Below the pieces are notes generated by a model. It was not told the DNA's origin. It saw only the letters and a list, made by a program, of their open reading frames with translations, and made no database searches. From Siphonodentalium dalli (taxonomy: Eukaryota; Mollusca; Scaphopoda; Gadilida; Siphonodentaliidae): a DNA stretch of 64,000 nucleotides. Location of the stretch: assembly GCA_032622095.1 (NCBI GenBank), contig CP136069.1, positions 42,510,194 through 42,574,193 of the forward strand, in the 5' to 3' direction. Position 1 is the stretch's first letter. Each line of letters begins with the position of its first letter. The translations under genes were made by a program, and so were the position numbers. Below are positions 11,183 to 22,565 of this stretch, in pieces.

Positions 11183-12631
11183 TTTGATATATTTGCAAGA
11201 ATACAGACACTGAGCTCATTAATGTCATTATTACTGAAAGTGCATACCGGAACTGATATGGTGGTGACTAGAATCACTAGAATACATCTCGTTGGAGTTG
11301 AGCTAGTTACGTTGTACTTAGGTTACAAAAAATTGTCAGCTGTTTAATTTTTATGTACAACTAAACAACTGACAATTTTACTTGGTGATGTCTCTATGTT
11401 TTATGTCGCAAAATACATTCCACTTTATATTTTTGCACAGGTTCTACCATAATTTAGGCTTAAATTCAGATCTCAGGGTGGGTTACCGGTGGGTCAAGTG
11501 ACAAATTTTGAATGGGGATTTCCATGCAAGTCTCCGGAGCAAAAGTTATGTATGAAGCACGGGAACCACAGTAGACATATCATTGAACAGTCATATTTAA
11601 CTGGCATGTGTGCTAGGTAAATTATAAAATTTTACAATCTATATATTTTTTTCTGGAATTACATCACATGACCTACATTTGAAAAATCATTAGAAAATTC
11701 TAAAATAAATACACCAACATTATAATGGAAAAAAGATCCAAGTGGACCCGCCAAACAAAATGTTGTTTCAAATACCACATCAAGTCACACTCAGAAGTAT
11801 ATGGAACTTTTGATCTGCAGATTTGCATGGAAATACCCATTCAAAATTGGTCAATTGACCTCCCCCTTAGGCATTATTCACTGTCTTTTCGACTGTATAT
11901 TTCGAAATTCTGGTTGTTGTGCATCCATAAATATGTTCTGATTGTTTGGATGGGTACATAGAGCGTCTGCACATTATTTTTTTATAGACTCCTTTGTGTT
12001 TTTTTTACGATCACAATTATTTTCTATTGCTTTTGAAGTCAGAAGGTTTGATAGCTTGACAACTTAGGTAGAAAAAAATGCAGGTAAACGATCTGCCAAT
12101 TACGAAATCTTACACTTCTAGATTATAGACCTATATTGCGAAAGTACATTGTTTATGTTATGTAGATAAATCAGTGTTCCTACAATGAAATTATTTACTG
12201 GATTTTTCCCTTGGCAGATACCGCTCCATTCCCCTGACCCCTAGCGGAAACCCTGTTATGTTATGTTATATCATTCAGGTCTGTCCCTTTAATTTTATAA
12301 GAGATTCATTTCATCATATTTACATAGCCTATGTTTGTTACACTAAATCATGTTCGATGATTGGTCAACTACCAATTGGGTCATGTGTATCATATCCCAA
12401 TAAACCATGCTGAGTTGTGGAAATTAATAAGGAAAAAGTTATTCAAATAAAAGAAATGAATGTATTTTGAGTGCATTTTATATTATGTCACTGTAGCTCT
12501 TGGAACACATTTAATATGCCAAATGACCACAGCGCTATACCCTCAATAAAACACATTCAAATTACATTGATTTCTTAATGGATGCTGCAATTTGTTTGTC
12601 TATATCAACAACAAAATGTGTATCATTTCAG
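11183..12631. other. end of the 10.8-kb intron; one hairpin
   Basis: No gene seen. A 50-bp hairpin lies at about 11329-11380 (AAATTGTCAGCTGTTTA pairs with TAAACAACTGACAATTT). The last bases form the acceptor of the exon at 12632. Confidence 0.45.
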
Positions 12632-12821
12632 ACCATGAACCTTGTTGGTTGGTGCTTGGCAACTGCTGTTGCCTTGGCTGTGCTGTATGGAGTTACAGGT
12701 GTATCTCAAGGCAAATATATCTTAGATGTTGACACTGCAGCATTTTATAATGGAGTCAATCGGACGGCATGGGGAATGGCAGTCTGTTGGGTCATCTTTG
12801 CATGTGTCACTGGAAATGGAG
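12632..12821 (+). CDS. NRF-6-like protein, internal exon with two membrane segments
   Basis: The acceptor is TATCATTTCAG at 12621-12631 and the donor is GGAG|GTCTGT at 12821/12822. The exon is 190 bp and starts in phase 0, matching the end of the 1744-1867 exon. It encodes TMNLVGWCLATAVALAVLYG (first membrane helix), a loop with DVDTAAFYNGVNRTAWG, and a second helix AVCWVIFACVTGNGG. The pattern Y-x2-x-R-x-AW, followed by a helix ending in C-x-G-x-GG, is typical of NRF-6 proteins. An in-frame ATG lies upstream at 12578, but the phases and the family alignment support splicing at 12632 rather than an internal start. Confidence 0.88.
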
Positions 12822-13546
12822 GTCTGTATGATGTTTTTCTCCATTAATGTTCATAAATATTAAATTATACCTGCATTAATTTTTTTTTCTTCTTCAAAGT
12901 GATAACAATTCAGCCACAACTTTGTCGTGTGTCTTAGAATACTTACCAATCACATATATTAAAGACAAATCAGCAGCTTTCATGATTTTTAGCAAAATGT
13001 GATTTATTCAAAATTACAAAATCTGTTTCTTAAAATATGCATATTTCTTTAATTGTGCTCGAAAGTCATTGCCAGTTTTATTGTTACAACTACTGTTGTA
13101 TGTAGAAACTATATATCTATTGGCAGTATTCATCAGCTTTACTGTTGCAAAATAGTGTGATTGTGTACTATGTTTGCTGGATGCAATGATAATATTTGGT
13201 CCAATCACTTCATAATTTCACCAAATATTCGAGAGTAAATCAGTAAGTCTCCTACATACAATTTGACATAAAGCCACTGTAGTGTGGCAGACAGTTAACA
13301 CTATTTGTATGATTTACCAATACCATCGCCATGCTACATATCTTATCTGTTAGACCATGTAAAGTAATTTTCCCAGGAAAAAAAAATGTTTGAAAAGCAT
13401 GTAGCACACACATATTTTTTAACTCTTTCGTGACGGAAGCCACGCTGCTGCAGCGTTAAAGATCCTGTGCCAGTGCATTCTCTTATATGCAAGTCTGTTC
13501 TGGGATTAATGTCAGTTGCCCATAACCATTATTACCCAAACAGGTA
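12822..13546. other. intron; fragment of palindromic MITE near 13420-13500
   Basis: Mostly unassigned AT-rich DNA. At about 13421-13495 the string TTAACTCTTTCGTGACGG, followed by GCGTTAAAGATCCTGTGCCA and a piece of the TATATGC hairpin, matches the diverged MITEs at 51689 and 62520. Confidence 0.4.
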
Positions 13547-13990
13547 CAAACCTGAATTTAGTGTGTCCGACATTTGCCGAATGAGGTCCCCAGAGGGTGA
13601 ATTTAGTGATGCTATCCCGAACCCTGGGCTAGCATCACCAAATTCACTCTCTGGGGTAATAATTCACCTTAGTTCTCAACTGCTATGGGAGACCTAGGAT
13701 CAGACTGATGTTCCCTACTTGAAGCTGGTGATGTTCACCAATAAGTCACCTCAATTATGCAATTTATCTTCTGCAAATTCGGGGATATAGAAACTGAAAA
13801 AAGGGAAAAAGTAACTAAAACAATGTTAATTCGAGACTATAGATACTTCTTCACAGAAGATGAGGCCTAAGCAGAATGAGGTCACCATAGGGTGAATTTG
13901 GTGATGCTGGACCGCTGTAGGATAGTATCTCTAAATTCACCCTCTGGGGATTTCATTCTGTAAATGTCAGACACACTAAATTCAGGCTTG
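13547..13990. mobile_element. hAT-like MITE (family A), complete copy
   Basis: The terminal inverted repeats read CAAACCTGAATTTAGTGTGT and CAAGCCTGAATTTAGTGTGT. Each end carries a hairpin built from GAGGTCCCCAGAGGGTGAAT and its complement. The flanks are AACAGGTA (13539-13546) and AACAGGTG (13991-13998), an 8-bp duplication with one mismatch, as expected for hAT. Confidence 0.75.
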
Positions 13991-14283
13991 AACAGGTGTC
14001 CATAAACAGTTAGTTTATAGAGTCCATTTTATTTATTCGTCAAAAATCACTCAATAAAGTATCATTGATACATTATTTACTGAGATTGTGGACCACAATA
14101 CAATGTTTAACACATGATTGAACATAGTTACCAATTACTATGATGAATTGGAAATTTGAATCAGGAAATGGGTCTGTTCGATTTCAGTTCCTCGTATGTT
14201 TGTTATTGAAAAATTATTTCCTGCCAATTAAAATTTATCGAACAGATTAACAAAGTTGCACCTGCAGGGTTTCGGGATGCATG

Positions 14284-14657
14284 CAAGTCTGAGTTTAGTG
14301 TGCCTGTCATTTGTAGAATGAGGTACCCATATGGTTAATTTAGTGACACTATTCCGCATAGTGGGCTAGCATCACCAAATTCACCCTCTGGGAACCTCAT
14401 TCTGCTTAGGCCTCAACTGCTATGGGAGACTTAGGATCAGATTGAAGTTACCCAGTTGAAGTTGGTGATGTTCACCCTTTTATCTTCTGCAAATTATGGG
14501 ATATAAAAACTAAACAGAAGGGAAAAAGTAACTAAAAACTATGTTAATTTGAGATATAGATACTTCCCAGAAGATGCTGCGCGTGATAGCGTCCCTAAAT
14601 TCACCCTCTGGGGACCTCATTCTGCAAATGACAGACACAACAATATTTCAAGGCTTG
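14284..14657. mobile_element. hAT-like MITE (family A), copy 3
   Basis: It starts CAAGTCTGAGTTTAGTGTGC and ends ATTTCAAGGCTTG with the family hairpins inside. The flanks do not show a clear 8-bp duplication, and part of the second hairpin is missing. Confidence 0.65.
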
Positions 14658-14748
14658 ACTGCTGCATATTTAAATGAATGAGGAATAGATTTACATATTT
14701 TGAAACATAACTTATTTTTGAAAATGTTTTTGAATCAACATTGGCTTT

Positions 14749-16546
14749 ATTAGCTCAACTTTACTTTGTAAAGTTTGAGCTATTGCCATGGCTTTGTCGT
14801 CCGTCGTCCGTGTGTGCGTGTGTGCGTAAGGCGTCAACAATAGAGGCTACAGGTCGTACCTTTGATCTGATCATTATGAAATTTGTCATAGCTGTTGACA
14901 TCAACATTTGTACCGGAATTATTCCTTTTGGGGTCATTCGGAAAAAAAACATGGCCGCCAGCGGCCATCTTAGATTTCAAAATTCAATCCATTAGCTTGG
15001 GCTACAGGCCGTACTGTTCGTCTGATCGTCATGAAATTTGTCATGGATGTTAATATTGACATGTAGATGGGAACGAGTCATTTTGGGGTCATTTGGCTCA
15101 AAAACATGGCCAACAGCAGCCATCTTGGATTTTACTCTTTGTATGTCTAAATCCTTTAGCACGGGCTACAGGTCCTACTTTTAGTCTGATCATCATAAAA
15201 TTTGTCAAGAATGTTAATAATCACATGTAGATGGGAACGAGTCATTTTGGGGTCATTCGGCCAAAAAACATGGCCGCCAGCAGCCATCTTGGATTTTACT
15301 CTTTGTATGACTAAATCCTTTAGCACGGGCTACAGGTCGTACCTTTAGTCTGATCATCATAAAATTTGTCATGGCTGTTGATATTGGAATGTAGATGGGA
15401 ACGAGTCATTTTGGGGTCATTCGGACAAAAAACATGGCTGCCAGCGGCCATCTTGGATTTCAAAATTTAATCCATTAGCACGGGCCACAGGTCGTACTGT
15501 TTGTCTGATCATCATGAAATTTGTCATGGATGATAATATTGAAATGTAGATGGGAACGAGTAATTTTGGGGTCATTCGGCCAAAAACATGGCCGCCAGCA
15601 GCCATCTTGGATTTTACTCTTTGTATGACTAAATCCTTTAGCACGGGCTACAGGTCGTACCTTTAGTCTGATCATCATAAAATTTGTCATGGCTGTTGAT
15701 ATTGGAATGTAGATGGGAACGAGTCATTTTGGGGTCATTCGGACAAAAAACATGGCTGCCAGCGGCCATCTTGGATTTCAAAATTTAATCCATTAGCACG
15801 GGCCACAGGTCGTACTGTTTGTCTGATCATCATGAAATTTGTCATGGATGATAATATTGAAATGTAGATGGGAACGAGTAATTTTGGGGTCATTCGGCCA
15901 AAAACATGGCCGCCAGCAGCCATCTTGGATTTTACTCTTTGTATGACTAAATTCTTTAGCACGGGCTACAGGTCGTACCTTTAGTCTGATCATCATAAAA
16001 ATTTTCATGAATGTTAATAATGACATGTAGATGGGAACGAGTCATTTTGGGGTCATTTGGCCAAAAAACATGGCCGCCAGCAGCCAACTTGGATTTTACT
16101 CTTTGTATGACTAAATCCTTTACCACGGGCTACAGGTCGTACCTTTAGTCTGATCATCATAAAAATTTTCATGGCTGTTGAAATTGGAATTTAAATGGGA
16201 ACAAGTCATTTTGGGGTCATTCGGACAAAAAACATGGCCGCCAGTGGCCATCTTGGATTTCAAAATTTAATCCATTAGCACGGGCCACAGGTCGTACCTT
16301 GAGTCTGATCGTCATAAAATTTGTCATTGATGTTAACGATGACATGTAGATGGGAACGACTCATTTTGGGGTCATTCGGCCGAAAACATGGCTGCCAGCA
16401 GCCATCTTGGATTTTACTTTTCTCTTCATGTCTATAAACTAGTATTAGACATTCAACTTTCCACATTCCTAATCGCTCCATTGACTGTAATATATTAAAT
16501 TATTCCCTTTCCCAAGTTGAGCTACAGTGTCATTGACACTTTCATT
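14749..16546 (+). mobile_element. Helentron-like tandem-repeat element (family P), copy 2
   Basis: The 5' inverted repeat is TTAGCTCAACTTTACTTTG/GTAAAGTTTGAGCTA. About ten units of roughly 160 bp follow (TTTTGGGGTCATTCGGCC, AACATGGCCGCCAGCAGCC, ACGGGCTACAGGTCGTACC), then GAGCTACAGTGTCATTGACA with the GTGTCATTGACAC hairpin and TTTCATT. Two 318-bp segments (about 15417-15734 and 15735-16052) are nearly identical, a recent two-unit duplication. It ends 34 bp before exon 3. Confidence 0.75.
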
Positions 16547-16580
16547 ACGTTTACATGTTTTCTTATTACTATTTTTTCAG

Positions 16581-16723
16581 GCATCGTTAACACACTTTTA
16601 TCATGGGAAGCGCTCATTCCACTCAGTAGATTGACGTACATGGCATACTTAATACATCCAGTTATACTGACACTATATTTCCTGTCTGGGAGACAACTGT
16701 TTTATGTAACTGACATAACTGTG
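16581..16723 (+). CDS. NRF-6-like protein, internal exon with the R-L-x-Y-x2-Y-L-x-HP motif
   Basis: The acceptor is ATTTTTTCAG at 16571-16580 and the donor is GTG|GTAAGT at 16723/16724. The first two bases complete a glycine codon begun by the last base of the previous exon. The product reads GIVNTLLSWEALIPLSRLTY, MAYLIHPVILTLYFLSGRQL, FYVTDITV. The SWEAxIPLSRLTYxAYLxHP stretch is the most recognisable signature of the C-terminal half of NRF-6-like acyltransferases, and the HP sits at the start of a membrane helix. A 1.8-kb repeat element ends only 34 bp before this exon, so the branch point is in or right next to the repeat border. Confidence 0.9.
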
Positions 16724-16754
16724 GTAAGTTGAAACCAGTGAATATATGTTACTT

Positions 16755-17710
16755 TATCTGGTAAATAAGCCCTTACACTGAACTATATGGATTATAATCC
16801 GGCTTTGTGCCAATCTGGAGGATTAAATTTATTGTCGCCTACTCCCTGCTCAGCACACATGAATGCCCCCAGTTTAACCCTTTACCCAACAAACCGGCCA
16901 AAACCGGCCAAATAAAGCTTTAACAGCCTAAAATATCTTCGGTCTGTCTCAATAGAACCATACAAATATGGATATCATTGGAACCGGCTCATTGACCACA
17001 TTGTGATGGTTACAGTTATGCCCTGTGCCAATGCATTCTCTTATATATGCGAGTCGACCATAGGTCGCCTCGCATATATAAGAGAATGCATTGGCCTAAA
17101 AAAAATCTTTTTTTAACACTTTTTATCCTTTTTTCTTACATTCTTTAACAATTTTATAATTTGTAATGTGTTAAGCCAATGCATTCTCTTATATATGCGA
17201 GGCGACCTATGGTCGACTCGCATATATAAGAGAATGCATTGGCACAGGGCCCTTCTGTTGGGTAAAGGGTTAAAGTTTGTGTTCTAACAGCTATGCTGTC
17301 AGTTTTATTTCTGACTCAATCATGAGATTGGCAAGTCACAGGGTTGAGAATGGCACCACCATGGGAGGGATAGTTCAGTGTTCGAGCTATCTTTTAAGGA
17401 AAAATTAATTATACTCTCGAAATAATATTTTTCTGGTAAAGAAGCCCTCACACTGAACTATATGATTAGAATACAAGCCCAGGAGGAGGAATGAGCAGTA
17501 AAGTTAATATCAAAATTCGATGGGAATGTACTCTTCCGAAACAGATTTCACGTAAATGTGAATTCTTCATGAATCAGCTATGATTTTGTTATGTGAAAGA
17601 GCTCATAAATTCAGATTCCGACATTGCTCAAATTTGGCCCCACCGCTTTTTTTGGAAGAAAGATCCCAGGTAATGCCATCTAATTCATGCTAGTGAGAAA
17701 ACCGAGTAAG
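16755..17710 (+). mobile_element. composite R/S element, copy 2, interrupted by a MITE
   Basis: Left module R (about 16755-17413) starts near AAGCCCTTACACTGAACTAT and ends ATAGTTCAGTGTTCGAGC. Module S (17435-17710) is the inverse of 9405-9707. R is split by the TTAA-flanked MITE at 16874-17273. Confidence 0.6.
16874..17273 (-). mobile_element. piggyBac-like MITE with two hairpins, copy 1
   Basis: Ends are TTAACCCTTTACCCAACA and its complement. The interior holds two 67-bp palindromes (CCAATGCATTCTCTTATATA...) separated by an A/T-rich spacer, and a tail with CGGTTCCAATGATATCCATA. TTAA at both ends fits a TTAA duplication. It is about 400 bp with no ORF. It lies inside element R, whose two halves continue on either side. 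Confidence 0.8.
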
Positions 17711-17877
17711 TAACTTATTAAGAAACTTTTCCTTCTCTTTTTCATCGTCTTTCCTCTCTTGACAGTTCACGTCCAACGGCAATGAAGACTACTAAATCTG
17801 CACTTTATTTCTATGACCGACTTAAATTTATGATAACATTTTTAAAACATGAAATATTCCTGATAGACAGAGATATA

Positions 17878-18013
17878 GACATATTAACTACACATAGGAT
17901 ATAACATATTTAATGCACTCACTACACATATAGGATATGGCATATTTAATGCACTATCACCACACATATAGGATATGACATATTTAATGCACTATCACCA
18001 CACATATAGGCTA
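17878..18013. repeat. 38-bp minisatellite, left block
   Basis: About three units of the ATTTAATGCACTATCACYAC plus ACATATAGGATATGACAT repeat. The array resumes at 19691 after the Helitron insertions. Confidence 0.8.
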
Positions 18014-18764
18014 CTAGCATGTGGACCCGACTTCATCCGGGCTGTTTCTTCTCTGCTTTTCGGCGAATTACGCGATTTGACCTTGAATTGTCCATTTTGA
18101 AGGTGAAGGTGAGGTGGGGTCACGATTAGACCCGTCCAAAACACTGCCCGGACAAAAGTACCCGTCGAAATCTGTCCGTTTTTACCCGATTTGACCTTGA
18201 ATTGATCATTTTGAAGGTCAAGGTCAGGTCGGGGTCACGATTTGACCCGTCCAAAACACTCAGTGGACAAAAGTAACCCTATGTATAAAATTTCGTGGAA
18301 ATCCCATCAAAATTCGCGATTTGACTTTGAATTGACCCGATTTCAAGGTCACGTCCCACGGGCAAATGAATATGCTTATGAGACTCCCCATACGAAAGTA
18401 TCCCTAGACACTAATTTTCATCGAAATCCCGTGATAATCAGGCGTTTGACCTTGAAATTACCCGATTTCAAGGTCACGTCGCACGGGCAAATTAATAGTC
18501 TTATGCCACTCCCCGGCCGAAAGTATCCCCACATACCAAGTTTCATCGAAATCCCGTGATATTCGGGCGTTTGACCTTGAAATAACCCGATTTCAAGGTC
18601 AAGGTCACGTCGCACAGGCAAATTAACAAGCCCATGCCACTCCACGGCCGAAAGTAACCCCACATACCAAGTTTCATCGAAATCAGTTCGGTCGTTTTCG
18701 AGTCCATCGCGAACAGACGGACAGACACACACACACAGACAGATCTTCCAAAATATATAATAGA
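18014..18764 (-). mobile_element. Helitron-like element, second family
   Basis: On the minus strand it begins TCTATTATATATTTTGGAAG at 18764, followed by a TCTGTGTG microsatellite and about 126-bp repeats with AAGGTCACGTCGCACGGGC and TTTCATCGAAATCCCGTG. It ends with the hairpin GCCCGGATGAAGTCGGG and CTAG at 18014-18017, with a T beyond. It shares end structure with the 122-bp-repeat family but the interior differs. Confidence 0.75.
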
Positions 18765-19690
18765 CTAGCCGATGAGCCCGACATTCACATACCAAATTTC
18801 AAGTCGATAGCTCTACCCGTTTCCGAGATCTCGTCTGCGCATGCGCGAAGCTAGCGTTGCACGGGCTCGGCGACCCGATAAAATTCGTATCCGGGGCAAG
18901 ATACATTCACATAGCAAATTTCAAGTCGATAGCTCCACCCGTTTCCGAGATCTCGTCTGCGCATGCGCGAAGCGGGCGCCGCACGGGCTCGCCAATACGA
19001 CGTTGACGACCGCCTGGTCAAACTACACACACGTACCAAGTTTCGTCCCGATCGGTCGAGAATCTAGCCGATGAGCCCGACGTTGTCCGGGCTATTCAAA
19101 AACCAAATTTCAAGTCGATAGCTCCACCTGTTTCCGAGATCTGGTCTGCGCATACGCGAAGCTGGCATCGCACGGGCTCGACGACCCGATCAAATTCGTA
19201 TCCGGGGCAAGATACATTCACATAGCAAATTTCAAGTCGATAGCTCCACCCGTTTCCGATATCTCGTCTGCACATGCGCGAAGCGGGCGCCGCACGGGCT
19301 CGCCAATACGACGTTGACAACCGCCTGGTCAAACTACATACACGTACCAAGTTTCGTCCCGATCGGTCGAGAATCGTAGATTTGTATAAATGACATACAT
19401 ACATACAGACAGACAGACAGAGGTCTTCAAAATATATAGGATATACATTCACATACCAAATATCAAGTCGATAGCTCCACCCGTTTCCGAGATCTCGTCT
19501 GCGCATGCGCGAAGCGGGCGCCGCACGGGCTCGCCAATACGACAACGTTCACCGCCTGGTCAAACTACACACACGTACCAAGTTTCGTCCTGATCGGTCG
19601 AGAATCGTAGATTTGTATAAATGACAGACAAACAAACAAACAAACAAACAAACATACATACAGACAGAGGTCTTCAAAATATATATGAGA
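18765..19690 (-). mobile_element. Helitron-like element, 122-bp-repeat family, composite copy d
   Basis: On the minus strand it starts TCTCATATATATTTTGAAG at 19690 (A outside) and ends CTAG at 18765. Inside are a second CTAG end with full hairpin (19064-19105) and a second start (about 19422-19440), so it contains two to three copies joined in the same direction. The hairpin at the 18765 end has lost one arm. Confidence 0.75.
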
Positions 19691-21490
19691 TATGACATAT
19701 TTAATGCACTATCACTACACATATAGGATATGACATATTTAATGCATTATCACTACACATATAGGATGTTATATTTAATGCACTATCACTACACATATAG
19801 GATATAACATATTTAATGCACTATCACTACACATATAGGACATAACATATTTAATGCACTATCACTACACATATAGGATATGACATATTTAATGCACTAT
19901 CACTACACATAGGATATGACATATTTAATGCACTATCACTACACATAGGATATGACATATTTAATGCTCTATCACTACACATAGGATATGACATATTTAA
20001 TGCTCTATCACTACACATAGGATATGACATATTTAATGCTCTATCACTACACATATAGGATATAACATATTTAATACACTATCACTACACATACAGGATA
20101 TGACATATTTAATGCACTATCACTACACATATAGGATATGACATATTTAATGCACTATCACTACACATATAGGATATGACATATTTAATGCACTATCACT
20201 ACACATATAGGATATGACATATTTAATACACTATCACTACACATATAGGATATGACATATTTAATGCAGTATCACTACACATATAGGATATAACATATTT
20301 AATACACTATCACTACACATATAGGATATGACATATTTAATGCACTATCACTACACATATAGGATATGACATATTTAATACACTATCACTACACATATAG
20401 GATATGACATATTTAATGCTCTATCACTACACATATAGGATATGACATATTTAATACACTATCACTACACATATAGGATATGACATATTTAATGCAGTAT
20501 CACTACACATATAGGATATAACATATTTAATACACTATCACTACACATATAGGATATGACATATTTAATGCACTATCACTACACATATAGGATATGACAT
20601 ATTTAATACACTATCACTACACATATAGGATATGACATATTTAATGCAGTATCACTACACATATAGGATATAACATATTTAATACACTATCACTACACAT
20701 ATAGGATATGACATATTTAATGCACTATCACTACACATATAGGATATGACATATTTAATACACTATCACTACACATATAGGATATGACATATTTAATGCT
20801 CTATCACTACACATATAGGATATGACATATTTAATACACTATCACTACACATATAGGATATGACATATTTAATGCACTATCACTACACATATAGGATATG
20901 ACATATTTAATGCACTATCACTACACATATAGGATATAACATATTTAATACACTATCACTACACATATAGGATATGACATATTTAATGCACTATCACTAC
21001 ATATAGGATATGGCATATTTAATGCACTATCACTACACATATAGGATATGACATATTTAATGCACTATCACTACATATAGGATATGGCATATTTAATGCA
21101 CTATCACTACACATATAGGATATGACATATTTAATGCACTATCACTACACATATAGGATATGACATATTTAATACACTATCACTACATATATAGGATGGC
21201 ATATTTAATGCACTATCACTACACATATAGGATGTTATATTTAATGCACTATCACTGCACATATAGGATGTTATATTTAATGCACTATCACTGCACATAT
21301 AGGATGTTATATTTAATGCACTATCACTACACATATAGGATATAACATATTTAATTCACTATCACTACACATATAGGATATGACATATTTAATGCACTAT
21401 CACTACACATATAGGATATGACATATTTAAGCACTATCACTACACATAGGATATAACATATTTAATGCACTATCACTACACATATAGGAT
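19691..21490. repeat. 38-bp minisatellite, main block
   Basis: About 47 units of a 38-bp AT-rich repeat (GACATATTTAATGCACTATC, ACTACACATATAGGATAT) with 34-36-bp variants. Single-base variants (TGCAGT, TACACT, ATAACAT, GTTATAT) recur in blocks, so some multi-unit segments were copied together (for example TGCAGT at about 20265, 20492 and 20646). Confidence 0.9.
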
Positions 21491-21950
21491 ATGGCTATAT
21501 AATATATGTATATTCCGTTTCAATAGCCATATTTTCCTAATCAATATAGAATTTCCCAATCAACAATGTTCATTTTCAAACCAATAGACATATTTTCCTA
21601 ATCAATATAGAATTCCCCAATCAACGATGTTCATTTTCAAACCAATAGACCTTGTAATTCTTATATTTTATAGATATCATATCCACATCAATTATCATCA
21701 ACGGAGAATTACTGTTCTATTTCAATTCAATATGTTTTGTATTCCAATCAATATCTAACAGCGAAATCAAAGATCTATTTCCAGTAATATTCAATGTTCG
21801 CAGTTGCCATTTTAATAACTACCGTTTACAAACCAATAATCAATTCTCGAATTAACGCTGGGGGCACCACCAGAGATGTTGATGTTACTTGGTTCATGTA
21901 ATGTAACGTATACTCGTGGTGGGAACCCCAGATCTATTTAGTCTATTTAT
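21491..21950. other. intron sequence with a 63-bp duplication
   Basis: About 21531-21593 and 21594-21656 are near-identical (TTTTCCTAATCAATATAGAA...CATTTTCAAACCAATAGAC). Nothing else recognised. Confidence 0.5.
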
Positions 21951-22565
21951 TATGCCCCCGATCTCCGATGGAGATTTGGGGGTATATAGTGGAGCCCTCC
22001 GTCCGTCCGTCCGTCCTTCCGTCCGTCCGTCCTTCCGTCCGTCCTTCCGTCCGTCCGTCCTTCCGTCCGTACGAACGTTTCAACTCATAACTTTGGTTTC
22101 GCTAACTCAATTCATTTGATCTTTGGTATGCTAATAGACCAGCCGGGGGGGACAAGATTTCCCCATAACTGCGGTTTCGTCCGCCCATTTTGTCCAGAGT
22201 TACGCCCCTTTTTGGACTTAGAAAATTGTCGACCCTTACAAACGTTTCAACTCATAACTTTAGTTTTGCTAACTCAATTCAGTTGATCTTTGGTATGCTA
22301 ATAGACCAGCCGGGGGACAAGATTTCCCCATAACTGCGGTTTCGTCCGCCCATTTTTCCAGAGTTACGCCCCTTTTTGGACTTAGAAAATTGTCCGTACG
22401 AACGTTTCAACTCATAACTTTGGTTTCGCTAACTCAATTCAGTTGATCTTTGGTATGCTAATAGACCAGCCGGGGGGACAAGATTTCCCCATAGCCGTGG
22501 TTTCGTCCGCCTATTTTTTCCAGAGTTACGCCCCTTTTTGGACTTAGAAAATTCAGGTTTTCTGC
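21951..22565 (+). mobile_element. Helentron-like tandem-repeat element (family V), 3' truncated
   Basis: The 5' hairpin is CCCCCGATCTCCGATGGAGA...TTGGGGG. It is followed by a long CCGT/CCTT microsatellite and three units of about 161-167 bp starting AACGTTTCAACTCATAACTT at 22073, 22240 and 22401. No terminal CTCTTG was found. Confidence 0.65.

Noticed and set aside
12578-12631. ATG upstream of exon 2 as a gene start
   Set aside because: The extra 18 residues are not NRF-6-like, and a good acceptor at 12631 fits the phase of the upstream exon.
19691-21490. Regular short repeats resembling a CRISPR array
   Set aside because: The 38-bp units are directly contiguous with no unique spacers, in an intron of a eukaryotic gene. 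It is a minisatellite.
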